Shown piece by piece: positions 16,669 through 24,463 of a stretch of DNA of 60,529 bases. The notes below the pieces were generated by a model, which was not told the origin of the DNA, did not search any database, and saw only the letters and a program-made list of their open reading frames with translations. Every line of letters begins with the position of its first letter. Position 1 is the first letter of the stretch. The translations under genes and the position numbers were made by a program. This DNA is from Planctomycetaceae bacterium (GTDB lineage: Bacteria > Planctomycetota > Planctomycetia > Planctomycetales > Planctomycetaceae): the NCBI GenBank assembly GCA_024742875.1, contig JANSXP010000045.1, positions 1 to 60,529 of the forward strand. The letters are read 5' to 3'.

Positions 16669-19023
16669 ATGATTCGATTCGCCGGTGTGCTCACCTGTTG
16701 CGCCCTGTCATGGCTGCTGACCGCTCACAGTGCGGCCCAGGACGAGGGCCGCGTGCTGCCGTTTCCGCCGGCGCCCATGGACAGTGTGGTCAAACCCCGG
16801 CTGCAGGACTCCACCATGAAATGGCCGGCTGTTGCCTCGCGTCTGCCCAAAGACGCGCCCAACATTCTCATCGTCATGCTGGATGACACGGGCTTTGGCG
16901 TGTCCGAAACCTTCGGCGGTGAAGTCCACACGCCCACGTTTTCCAAACTGGCAAAAGAAGGTCTGCGTTACAACGCCTTTCACACCACATCCATCTGTTC
17001 TCCCACGCGCGCCAGTCTGCTGACCGGACGCAACCATACGCGCGTGGGCTCGGGAACCATCGCCGAACGCGCGGTCGCATTCGATGGCTACACGGGCATC
17101 ATTCCCAAAGAAGCGGCCACCATTGCCGAAGTGCTGCGGCACTACGGTTACGCGACGTCCGCATTCGGCAAATGGCACAACACGCCCGCCACAGAAACCA
17201 CGTCCATCGGCCCCAAAGACCGCTGGCCCACCGGATACGGCTTTGATCACTTTTACGGTTTTCTGGCCGGTGAAACGTCACAGTGGGAACCGCGGCTGGT
17301 GAAGAACCTCGACCACATCGAATCGCCCGTCGACGAATCCTATCACCTGACCGAAGACATGGTGGAGCAGGCGCTGCACTGGCTGGACGATCGTCAGGCC
17401 TATGCTCCGGACAAGCCGTTTTTTATGTACTGGGTGCCCGGTGCCGTGCATGGTCCGCACCACATCTTTCCGGAGTGGGCCGACAAATACGAAGGCAAAT
17501 TTGACGACGGCTGGGACGCCTATCGCGAGCGGGTGCACAAACGCCAGCTGAAAATGGGCATCATTCCGCCGGGCACACAGCTGACGACCCGCGACGAAAC
17601 GCTGGAGTCCTGGGACAGCATTCCCGCCTCGCAGCACGCCTTTCAGCGACGCCTGATGGAACTGTACGCCGGCTTTGTGGAACACACAGATCACCAGGTG
17701 GGTCGCCTGGTGGACGGGCTGGAATCGCGTGGCCTGAAAGACAACACGCTGATTCTGTACATCTGGGGCGACAACGGCTCCAGTTCAGAAGGGCAGCGGG
17801 GCTCCATCAGTGAACTGCTGGCACAAAACAACATTCCCAACACAGTGGAACAGCAGATGGCAGCACTGGATCGTATTGGCGGTCTGGAGGCGCTGGGCAG
17901 TCCAAAGACAGACAATATGTATCATGCAGGCTGGGCGTGGGCCGGCAGCACGCCATTCAAGGGCACCAAGCTGCTGGGCGCGTATTTTGGCGGCACCCGC
18001 AATCCCATGGTGATTTCCTGGCCCAAACGCATCAAACCGGATGCGCAGATTCGGTCGCAGTTTCATCACGTGGTGGACATCGCGCCGACCATTTACGAGA
18101 TCCTCAACATTCCGCATCCGCAAGTGGTCAACGGTCACCAGCAGTTGCCTATGGACGGCGTCAGCTTTGCCTACACGTTTGATGAGGGGACGGCGAAGGG
18201 CAGAAAGAAGGCGCAGTTCTTCGACAACAACGGCAGCCGGGCCATTTACAAAGACGGCTGGCTGGCGTGCACCTTTGGCCCGTTCATTCCGTGGAACACG
18301 CCGCTGTCGGTGCCTCGCATTGCCAACTGGGATTCTGCCACGGACGATTGGGAACTGTACAACCTGAACGAAGACTTCTCACAGGCCAGCGATCTGGCTT
18401 CCGCCATGCCCGACAAACTGCAGCAGTTGAAACAGGAGTTCATGGAGGTGGCGGAAGACAACAGTGACTTCCCCATTGGCGCCGGTAACTGGCTGCGGCT
18501 GCATCCGGCGGATCGCATCAAGACACCCTATCGACACTGGCAGTTCACGGGCAACACCCGCCGCATGCCCGAATTCACCGCGCCGGGACTCGGCCGGGAA
18601 AGCAACGTGGTGGAGGTGGACCTGGACGTGACAGACGGCAACGGCGTGATTTACGCAGTCGGCGGTTCCGGCGGTGGCCTGAGTCTGTATATGGAAGACG
18701 GCCACCTGGTCTATCTGTACAACATGATGATCATCGAGCAGTACTCGGCCAAAACCGAACAGCCGCTCTCACCGGGTCGACACAAAATTGTGGTGACCAC
18801 CAGCATCAAAGGGCCGGGCAAAGCGGGCACCGTCACCATCACGGTTGATGGAGTGACGGTTGGTCAGACGGACCTGAAACGCACGGTTCCAGCCGCCTTC
18901 ACGGCCAGCGAGAGCTTTGATGTGGGCGTGGACCTGGGCTCGGTTGTCTCACTTGATTACCTGGAAAAACGACCGTTCGCCTATGACGGCACCATTCATT
19001 CGGTGACGGTTGACCTGAAGTAG
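16669..19023 (+). CDS. Exported PAS-like sulfatase with C-terminal beta domain (CSPTR motif)
   Basis: The ATG at 16669 is chosen because it opens onto a signal peptide (MIRFAGVLTCCALSWLLT...SAAQ). The 784-residue product is longer than most sulfatases. Its sulfatase core has APNILIVMLDDTGFG, the formylglycine site CSPTR (Cys110, Arg114) in SICSPTRASLLTGRNH, AFGKWH and IWGDNGSS. From about residue 620 a separate beta-rich domain begins (GLGRESNVVEVDLDV..., GVIYAVGGSGGG, LSPGRHKIVVTT), resembling the LamG-like tail of PAS-type arylsulfatases. Three co-directional genes follow with short gaps or overlaps (DUF3302, a 59-residue protein and an HlyD protein), so this sulfatase heads a four-gene operon. 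Confidence 0.93.
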   Translation: MIRFAGVLTCCALSWLLTAHSAAQDEGRVLPFPPAPMDSVVKPRLQDSTMKWPAVASRLPKDAPNILIVMLDDTGFGVSETFGGEVHTPTFSKLAKEGLRYNAFHTTSICSPTRASLLTGRNHTRVGSGTIAERAVAFDGYTGIIPKEAATIAEVLRHYGYATSAFGKWHNTPATETTSIGPKDRWPTGYGFDHFYGFLAGETSQWEPRLVKNLDHIESPVDESYHLTEDMVEQALHWLDDRQAYAPDKPFFMYWVPGAVHGPHHIFPEWADKYEGKFDDGWDAYRERVHKRQLKMGIIPPGTQLTTRDETLESWDSIPASQHAFQRRLMELYAGFVEHTDHQVGRLVDGLESRGLKDNTLILYIWGDNGSSSEGQRGSISELLAQNNIPNTVEQQMAALDRIGGLEALGSPKTDNMYHAGWAWAGSTPFKGTKLLGAYFGGTRNPMVISWPKRIKPDAQIRSQFHHVVDIAPTIYEILNIPHPQVVNGHQQLPMDGVSFAYTFDEGTAKGRKKAQFFDNNGSRAIYKDGWLACTFGPFIPWNTPLSVPRIANWDSATDDWELYNLNEDFSQASDLASAMPDKLQQLKQEFMEVAEDNSDFPIGAGNWLRLHPADRIKTPYRHWQFTGNTRRMPEFTAPGLGRESNVVEVDLDVTDGNGVIYAVGGSGGGLSLYMEDGHLVYLYNMMIIEQYSAKTEQPLSPGRHKIVVTTSIKGPGKAGTVTITVDGVTVGQTDLKRTVPAAFTASESFDVGVDLGSVVSLDYLEKRPFAYDGTIHSVTVDLK

Positions 19024-19061
19024 GCCACGTTCTGTTCAGAGCACTGACACAGGAATCTGCC

Positions 19062-19391
19062 ATGGAATACGCATTTGCGGGGATCGGCCCGGCGCTGACG
19101 GTTGTCGTGCTGATCTTCCTGATTCTGTTTGCCCTGGTGCTGCTGGGGATGATCGTGTTTCTGGCGGCGCTGCCGGGCCGCATCGCCCGCTCTCGCCAGC
19201 ATCCCCAGGCGGATGCCGTCAACATCTGCGGCTGGCTGGGCCTGCCAACCGGCGTGCTGTGGGTGCTGGCGATGGTGTGGGCCTGTTACCGATCGGATGC
19301 TGCACGGGATAATGCCACCGTGCTGCAGCAGGTCGCCGCCCTCGAATCGGCCGTCACGGCTCTTGAGTCTCATCAGAAAGGTTCGGCATGA
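19062..19391 (+). CDS. DUF3302 (YiaW-like) membrane protein
   Basis: The 109-residue protein has AGGA upstream of its ATG and two transmembrane segments (about 8-38 and 56-72) separated by LPGRIARSRQHPQADAVNICGW, the conserved core of DUF3302 proteins. A short coiled-coil tail ends the protein. In Escherichia coli yiaW lies next to yiaV, an HlyD-type gene; the same pairing is seen here, separated only by a 59-codon gene. The function is unknown; a role in assembling or anchoring the HlyD-like partner is an inference from the repeated pairing. Confidence 0.82.
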   Translation: MEYAFAGIGPALTVVVLIFLILFALVLLGMIVFLAALPGRIARSRQHPQADAVNICGWLGLPTGVLWVLAMVWACYRSDAARDNATVLQQVAALESAVTALESHQKGSA

Positions 19392-19567
19392 TTCCCGCCC
19401 TGCTTTCCGCCGTTTATGTGGTGTATTTGTATCACAAGCTGAACGCTCCGGCAGCGGAATCGCCAGCCACAAGCACGGCTGCCGTCGATGATCCGGATCA
19501 GTTAGAGCGGCGGATGGCCGCGCTGCAGGACCGCATCGAAAAACTGACCAACCGGGGGCCGTCATGA
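19388..19567 (+). CDS. Small 59-residue protein between the DUF3302 and HlyD genes
   Basis: The frame ATG 19388 to TGA 19567 fits exactly between its neighbours: its start overlaps the DUF3302 stop (ATGA) and its stop overlaps the HlyD start (ATGA). The product has a short hydrophobic N-terminus (MIPALLSAVYVVYLYHKLN) that could anchor it, an Ala/Ser/Thr linker and a coiled-coil-like end (LERRMAALQDRIEKL). The double translational coupling is good evidence that it is real. The DUF3302 protein also ends in a coiled-coil stretch, so the two may pair (inference). Confidence 0.75.
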   Translation: MIPALLSAVYVVYLYHKLNAPAAESPATSTAAVDDPDQLERRMAALQDRIEKLTNRGPS

Positions 19568-20688
19568 GCTGGATTCTCGGAGGTGTCTACTGCGGATTTC
19601 TGTGGCTGGTGTTCGACAGACTCAAACTGCTGCGGCTCTCACTGCCACTGGCGATTCTGTTTGGCTCGGTTGGACCGGCACTGATTGTCGTGTTTTTGCT
19701 GCTGGCCCAGTACCTGCATCCCTACACAACCACCGCCAAAGTGTTTGAGCGGGTGGTGCCCATTGTGCCGCAACTGTCTCGGGCCGGACGGATCACCAAC
19801 GTGGCCGTGCAGGCCAACACGCCGGTGCCTCGGGGTGCGCTGCTGTTTGAAGTGGATCCTGTGCCCTACCAAAACGCCGTGGCTCGGCTGGAAGCGGCTG
19901 TGCGTGAGGCCGAGCAGGGCAAAGACGTGGCCGATGCATCCGTGGCCGTGGCTCAGGCCTCATTAACGCAGTCAGAAGCGGAACTGAAATACGCCACCGA
20001 GGAACGCGAGCGGGTGACCGGACTGTTTGACCGCGGCAGTTCCAGTCAGCAGGAACTGGATCGCGCGGTGAATTTGTTTGCGCAGTCCGATGCGGCGGTA
20101 GCCCAAACCAAAGCCACACTGGCCCAGGCAAAACTGTCGGTCAGTCTGGCGATTGCCAGAATTGATCAGGCCAAAACTCAGCTGGCGGACGCCCGCTACG
20201 ACCTGTCCCAGACGAAGGTCTATGCGCCCGATGACGGTTTTGTCACCAATCTGCAACTGCAGCCGGGCATGCTGGTGGGTGGCGGAGGAACGGCGTCCGT
20301 CATGAGCTTCGTTGTGAACAACACGCAGCAGAACACGGGCGTCGTGGTGGCGACCTTCAATCAGAAAAATTACCTGCGAATCAGGCAGGGGCAGTACGCG
20401 GAAGTGGCGCTGTTTGGCTATCCGGGTCGGATTTTCACCGGCCGTGTGGAAAACACGATCGACGTTTCCGGGGCAGGGCAGCTGACGGCATCCGGCATAT
20501 TGCCCTCCAACCTCGGGCCGGCCGAGCAGGTGAAGTTTGCCGTCCGCATTCGTCTGGACGAGACCGAGCTGCGGATTCCCGGTGGATCAGAAGCCATGGT
20601 CGCCGTCTATACAGACGACGTGCAGATTGCCGGCATTCCCATCATGTTCCTGATGCGAACAAACAGCTGGCTGCGTTATCTCATGTAG
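19564..20688 (+). CDS. HlyD-family membrane fusion protein (YiaV-like)
   Basis: The 374-residue protein starts with two hydrophobic segments (residues about 5-20 and 27-48), then the beta-barrel and lipoyl parts (VVPIVPQLSRAGRITNVAVQANTPV, GALLFEVDP), a long alpha-helical hairpin (AVREAEQGKDVADASVAVAQ..., residues about 105-210), and the second lipoyl half with KVYAPDDGFVTNLQLQPGM. The end resembles YiaV and EmrA-type adaptors. Such proteins usually couple an inner-membrane transporter to an outer-membrane channel, but no transporter gene is adjacent. The preceding sulfatase, DUF3302 and 59-residue genes are in the same operon, so a role in envelope transport linked to sulfatase action is suggested only by context. 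Confidence 0.88.
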   Translation: MSWILGGVYCGFLWLVFDRLKLLRLSLPLAILFGSVGPALIVVFLLLAQYLHPYTTTAKVFERVVPIVPQLSRAGRITNVAVQANTPVPRGALLFEVDPVPYQNAVARLEAAVREAEQGKDVADASVAVAQASLTQSEAELKYATEERERVTGLFDRGSSSQQELDRAVNLFAQSDAAVAQTKATLAQAKLSVSLAIARIDQAKTQLADARYDLSQTKVYAPDDGFVTNLQLQPGMLVGGGGTASVMSFVVNNTQQNTGVVVATFNQKNYLRIRQGQYAEVALFGYPGRIFTGRVENTIDVSGAGQLTASGILPSNLGPAEQVKFAVRIRLDETELRIPGGSEAMVAVYTDDVQIAGIPIMFLMRTNSWLRYLM

Positions 20689-20815
20689 GCCGCAGCATGC
20701 TGTGGCGTGGCACTCGACGTTTATCAGCAGACGAGAAAACGCAGGCAGGACGTGACAGGGGTGGAAAGGGTCCAGGGGGGGCAAGGGTGCCCGGCATGCC
20801 ACAAAATCGCGTCCA

Positions 20816-21820
20816 TCACTTCTCGGTGAAAACACGGCTCCAGTCGTTTTTCATGTCGATGATGGTCCAGCCACGCTGTTTGGCTTCGTCCATGGCGACC
20901 GTCAGTTTGCCGCTGCTTTGCGGTTTTTTGTCGTAGGCGTACTCTCGGTCTGCGTCCGTGTGATGCAGCAGGCAGCCAAAGCTGGGCCGCGGGTTACCAA
21001 TGGTGGTGTACTGAATCATCTGCTGGTCCCCGTCAGAATTTCCGAACGCAGCAATCGGCCGACGACCAATGAACCGGGAAATGGCGACCGGCTTGCCGGC
21101 TTTATCATCAACAAAGACCGTCTCCAGCGATTTGGTCAGCACCGGTCGTCCATCTTTCAGCTCGTACTTCAGCTCTCCATAAGAGCCCACCACCTGCTCT
21201 GGGGCAATGCCGTAGACCCGCTCTGTCCACACCCTCATGAAGTCCATTCCGCCGCCTGAGACAACATAGGTGCGAAAGCCATTGGCACGCAGGTAACTGA
21301 GCAGTTCAATCATCGGCTGATAGCAACAGTCAATGTACGACCGGCCGAATCGCGGGTGCTGTTCGCTGGCGATCCAGTTTTCCACCCGCTGGTCAAATTC
21401 GTCTGTCGTCATCCCCGCGTGTGTCAAAGCCAGAATGCGAAACAGGCCCTGCATGTGGTTGTCAGTCAGTGCCTTGATGTCCCCTTTCAGGAAGGCGGCG
21501 ACAGCCGGATCTTCCTTCCACTCAGGATGGTCAGGCAGCAGGCGTTTGATTTCCGAAAACGCAAACGCCGCCTGAAAGGGGACAGGATTCTCCGGCCACA
21601 GCGTGCCGTCGTTATCAAATACGGCAATCCGGTCCGCCGGTGCCACAAAATCGTCTGAGCCTTCTGTCGTCACCCGCTCGACGAACTCCACAATCGCCTT
21701 CCGCGTGGCCGTGTCATTCCAGGACGGCAGAGGATCCGTGTCGTCAGCAGCGACAATCGATGACGCCTGCATCAGGATCGTCAGGCTGCAAAGATGGACA
21801 AACCAGTGGCTGTGATTCAT
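20816..21820 (-). CDS. Exported HAD-family phosphatase
   Basis: The 334-residue protein has a signal peptide ending at IVAADD. Motif I of the haloacid dehalogenase superfamily is VFDNDGTLW (nucleophile Asp69, Asp71). Motif II is likely the TYVVSGGG stretch and motif IV AFGNSDGDQQM, giving the layout of phosphoserine-phosphatase-like HAD enzymes. The cap region lies between motifs I and II (LLPDHPEWKEDPAVAAF...). It should hydrolyse a phosphate ester in the periplasm; the substrate is unknown. It is convergent with the sulfatase-HlyD operon, 127 bases from its end, in a region with a short palindrome but no clear terminator. Confidence 0.87.
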   Translation of the reverse strand: MNHSHWFVHLCSLTILMQASSIVAADDTDPLPSWNDTATRKAIVEFVERVTTEGSDDFVAPADRIAVFDNDGTLWPENPVPFQAAFAFSEIKRLLPDHPEWKEDPAVAAFLKGDIKALTDNHMQGLFRILALTHAGMTTDEFDQRVENWIASEQHPRFGRSYIDCCYQPMIELLSYLRANGFRTYVVSGGGMDFMRVWTERVYGIAPEQVVGSYGELKYELKDGRPVLTKSLETVFVDDKAGKPVAISRFIGRRPIAAFGNSDGDQQMIQYTTIGNPRPSFGCLLHHTDADREYAYDKKPQSSGKLTVAMDEAKQRGWTIIDMKNDWSRVFTEK

Positions 21821-21967
21821 TTCTGTATTCCCGTGCGGTGATGTTGGTAACCTGCCCCGTCATCCCGCATCATAGCAACCGGGCAGCAATCGTCAGACCC
21901 CACCGCCCGTGCGACGGCATTCGTCCGTCCTGCAGTGCCGTGACGGCGACCAGATGGAATAACCCGA

Positions 21968-22714
21968 TCAATCGGACGGCTCTGGCGCGTTCGGTTTCGC
22001 GGCGCCAACAGACAGTCGGTAAATCGCCACCTCGCCCAGTGCATCCGGTTGATCGCCTCGCTCCACCGTGGACTGCGTGTAGCAGCCCGCCTTGAAATAG
22101 CAGCGATCACGATCGACCTGCCAGTCCATACTGAGCTCCCCGTTGTACCACAGCCGCACTCGTCTCTGCCCGGCTTCAATTTTCAGATCAAATGGTGTCC
22201 CCAGCACATATTTTCGCGTGAGCATCACCCGCTCCACTTCGTTGCGTTCCACAAACAGCTTGCTGCCTTCCAGACGGACCATCAACAGGTCATCACTGTC
22301 ATCGTGAATCTGCGCGCACACCACATGCTGCTTCACCGCCGGCGTTTTGTTGATGGCGACCCGCATGCGGAGCGTGTGCAGGTGCCGGTCCGAGGTACTC
22401 CACCACGCTCGCTCTGCTTCGCGGCGAATTTCCCGCAACTCGCACCGGGGAAACTTCGATCCCCGCGTCGGCACCCCACCGCAGTGCGCGCGAAACATCA
22501 CGGCATCGCCACTGTCGTTGACCGTAAAAAAGTCGGCGTCCGCGAACGTCAGCAGCTGCGGCTGTCGAATCTCGTCCGGACGACCGGCGCGATCAGTGTC
22601 CACCGGCAGTGTCAGTCGCCATCGCGACAGATCCAGAACTTCGCCTGGGCAGGGTGGAGCTGCCATCGCCCCGTGCAGCAAACCGCCTGTGATCAGACTT
22701 AGAATCGCGGCCAT
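21968..22714 (-). CDS. Polysaccharide lyase family 7 (alginate lyase-like)
   Basis: The 248-residue exported protein has the three PL7 signatures: RCELRE at residues 90-95 (usual R-S/T-E-L-R), QIH at 135-137 and YFKAGCYTQ at 196-204. These supply the catalytic Gln, His and Tyr and the binding Arg of the beta-jelly-roll lyases. The QIH form is commonly linked to cleavage next to guluronate. The signal peptide ends near AMAAPP. Together with the sulfatases it points to breakdown of algal cell-wall polysaccharide. It lies downstream of nothing on its own strand and is divergent from the DNA glycosylase gene, 104 bases away. No carbohydrate-binding module is present. Confidence 0.9.
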   Translation of the reverse strand: MAAILSLITGGLLHGAMAAPPCPGEVLDLSRWRLTLPVDTDRAGRPDEIRQPQLLTFADADFFTVNDSGDAVMFRAHCGGVPTRGSKFPRCELREIRREAERAWWSTSDRHLHTLRMRVAINKTPAVKQHVVCAQIHDDSDDLLMVRLEGSKLFVERNEVERVMLTRKYVLGTPFDLKIEAGQRRVRLWYNGELSMDWQVDRDRCYFKAGCYTQSTVERGDQPDALGEVAIYRLSVGAAKPNAPEPSD

Positions 22715-22821
22715 CCGTTCCGCCTTTCGCTGGCGCTGTCAAATCGTGCCACGGACGGCACACTGGTGCAGAGCAGAATGCAGTCTAAGATGGGACAAAC
22801 CTCCCTGTCGAACGACTCGTG

Positions 22822-23754
22822 ATGTATCCTGTGAACAGCGGCTACCAGTTTTCTTTGGCGACCGACGGTCCGTATCAACTGCGGTCTACCATGTCGTCGC
22901 TCACCACCGGCATGGGTGATCCGACGGCCGACATGACCGACGCCAACCGTATCCGCATCGCCCTGCGGTCCCCCGGCGGCTACGCAGTGCTGACCGCAGA
23001 ACACATCGAAGACACCCTGCATGGTGAACTGCAGGGAGACGATGTGGACTGGTTTGTGCCGCATCTTCCCGGATTGCTGGGGCTAAACCACACACCCCCG
23101 GATCTCGGGGGCCCCCGAGCGCTGCAGTCCGCTGCGCTGCGATATCAGGGGATGCGACTGCCCCTTGCGCCGCTGCTGTTTCCCCGCATCGTGCAGGTGA
23201 TGCTGCAGCAGCTGATCAGTTTTCGGGACGCGGCCAAAGGCTGGCGGACGCTGCTGCGAAAACACGGTCAGGTGCTGCCGGAGCACGACGGTCTGATTGT
23301 CCCTCCGTCTGCGCGCCAACTGCTGAAGCTGCCACAGCACGAGTACATCGCGTGCAACATCCTGCCGCAGCATGGTCGTCGTATTGCCGGCGTGGCCCGC
23401 CACGCCGCTCGCATTGAAAACACGTGGTCCGCTGGCAGTGAACCAGACAGTTTGAACGACACCTGCCGCCTGCTGGGCAAACTGCCCGGCATTGGCCCCT
23501 GGACCATCGGTTACCTGTCCGGATCCAGCATGGGTGATGCGGATGCGGTGGTCACGGGCGATTACAGTCTGCCATCTCAGGTGGCGTGGTTTTTTCGTCG
23601 CGAAACCGAAGCGGACGACGCCACGATGCTGGACATTCTGAAGCCGTTCCAGCCGCATCGCTACTACGCTCTGCTGCTGGTGATCAAAGCCGGCAACGGA
23701 CCGCCGCGACGTGGCCCGCGGACCCGGCCGATTTCTCAGCACTTCCGCCGGTAG
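22822..23754 (+). CDS. AlkA-like DNA-3-methyladenine glycosylase (HhH-GPD)
   Basis: The start is the ATG at 22822 (a GTG lies three bases earlier). The product of about 310 residues ends with the helix-hairpin-helix GPD core: LGKLPGIGPWTIGYLSGSSM and the following VVTGDYSLPS, whose Asp (about residue 247) is the probable catalytic residue of this superfamily. The N-terminal half (AEHIEDTLHGELQGDDVDWFVPHLPGLLGL) matches the AlkA-type N-terminal domain, and MLQQLISFRDAAKGWRTLL is the usual start of the helical domain. It removes alkylated purines in base-excision repair. It seems unrelated to the polysaccharide genes around it and appears to be a single-gene unit. Confidence 0.88.
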   Translation: MYPVNSGYQFSLATDGPYQLRSTMSSLTTGMGDPTADMTDANRIRIALRSPGGYAVLTAEHIEDTLHGELQGDDVDWFVPHLPGLLGLNHTPPDLGGPRALQSAALRYQGMRLPLAPLLFPRIVQVMLQQLISFRDAAKGWRTLLRKHGQVLPEHDGLIVPPSARQLLKLPQHEYIACNILPQHGRRIAGVARHAARIENTWSAGSEPDSLNDTCRLLGKLPGIGPWTIGYLSGSSMGDADAVVTGDYSLPSQVAWFFRRETEADDATMLDILKPFQPHRYYALLLVIKAGNGPPRRGPRTRPISQHFRR

Positions 23755-23796
23755 CAAAAAATGACGGGGCACCCATGGCTGTGGCGGCCCGGCCGA

Positions 23797-24393
23797 TCAA
23801 CGCTCGGCGTTTCCCAGCAGACGCGACTCCAGTTGTTCCTGAATCAGCTGCAGCGTGCGACGAACGGTGCGGCCCGAACGTTCAATCTCCGCCGCAATGT
23901 CACTTTCCGATTTGTTCTGCAGCGCCAGTTCCAGAATGCGTCGCTGCAGGGGCGTCAGCTCCCGCATGACGTTTTCCAGTTCCTCCACCACCGCGGTGGC
24001 ATCTTCCGGAGTCGGCTGCTCGGCCATCGCATGCGGCTTCACGCCCATGGCCGCCGGACTGCCGGCCAGACTTTCTTCCGTGTACACACCCCGCTTTTGG
24101 GCCGTATGAAACTCAACCTGACCACGCAGTTTGTTAATCGTGATGGCAGCCAGCAGTTTCCACAAATCGCCGCTTTGGCTGAGCGTGTAGCGATCTTCGT
24201 CCACATGCCGGAAGAAACTGCGGTACGCCGACTGCACGATATCTTCCGCTTCGACGCGCCGCTGCATGCGATCTGACAGACGATTGCGGGCCATCGCACA
24301 CAACTGATTCACATAGCGATCAAACAGCACAGCGGCCGCCCGTTCGTCGCCGTCTTTCCAACGCTGCAGCAGTTCCACACTGGATTCTGACAT
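23797..24393 (-). CDS. ECF-family RNA polymerase sigma factor, planctomycete type
   Basis: The ATG at 24393 opens a 198-residue protein (MSESSVELLQRWKDGDERAA). Region 2 is AAAVLFDRYVNQLCAMARNRL...RVEAEDIVQSAYRSFFRHV, and region 4 is LTPLQRRILELALQNKSESDIAAEIERSGRTVRRTLQLIQ. The linker between them (GSPAAMGVKPHAMAEQPTPEDATAVVEEL) is of the planctomycete ECF kind. No anti-sigma gene is next to it, so control may be by partner phosphorylation or another route. It starts 70 bases downstream of the stop of the 966-residue exported protein on the same strand and could be co-transcribed with it. Confidence 0.9.
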   Translation of the reverse strand: MSESSVELLQRWKDGDERAAAVLFDRYVNQLCAMARNRLSDRMQRRVEAEDIVQSAYRSFFRHVDEDRYTLSQSGDLWKLLAAITINKLRGQVEFHTAQKRGVYTEESLAGSPAAMGVKPHAMAEQPTPEDATAVVEELENVMRELTPLQRRILELALQNKSESDIAAEIERSGRTVRRTLQLIQEQLESRLLGNAER

Positions 24394-24463
24394 CACTGGT
24401 CCCCTGGCAAAAACAAATCCGGCCGCAGCCGGGAGCCGGTTATGATGGCTGACGCGGCCACTG

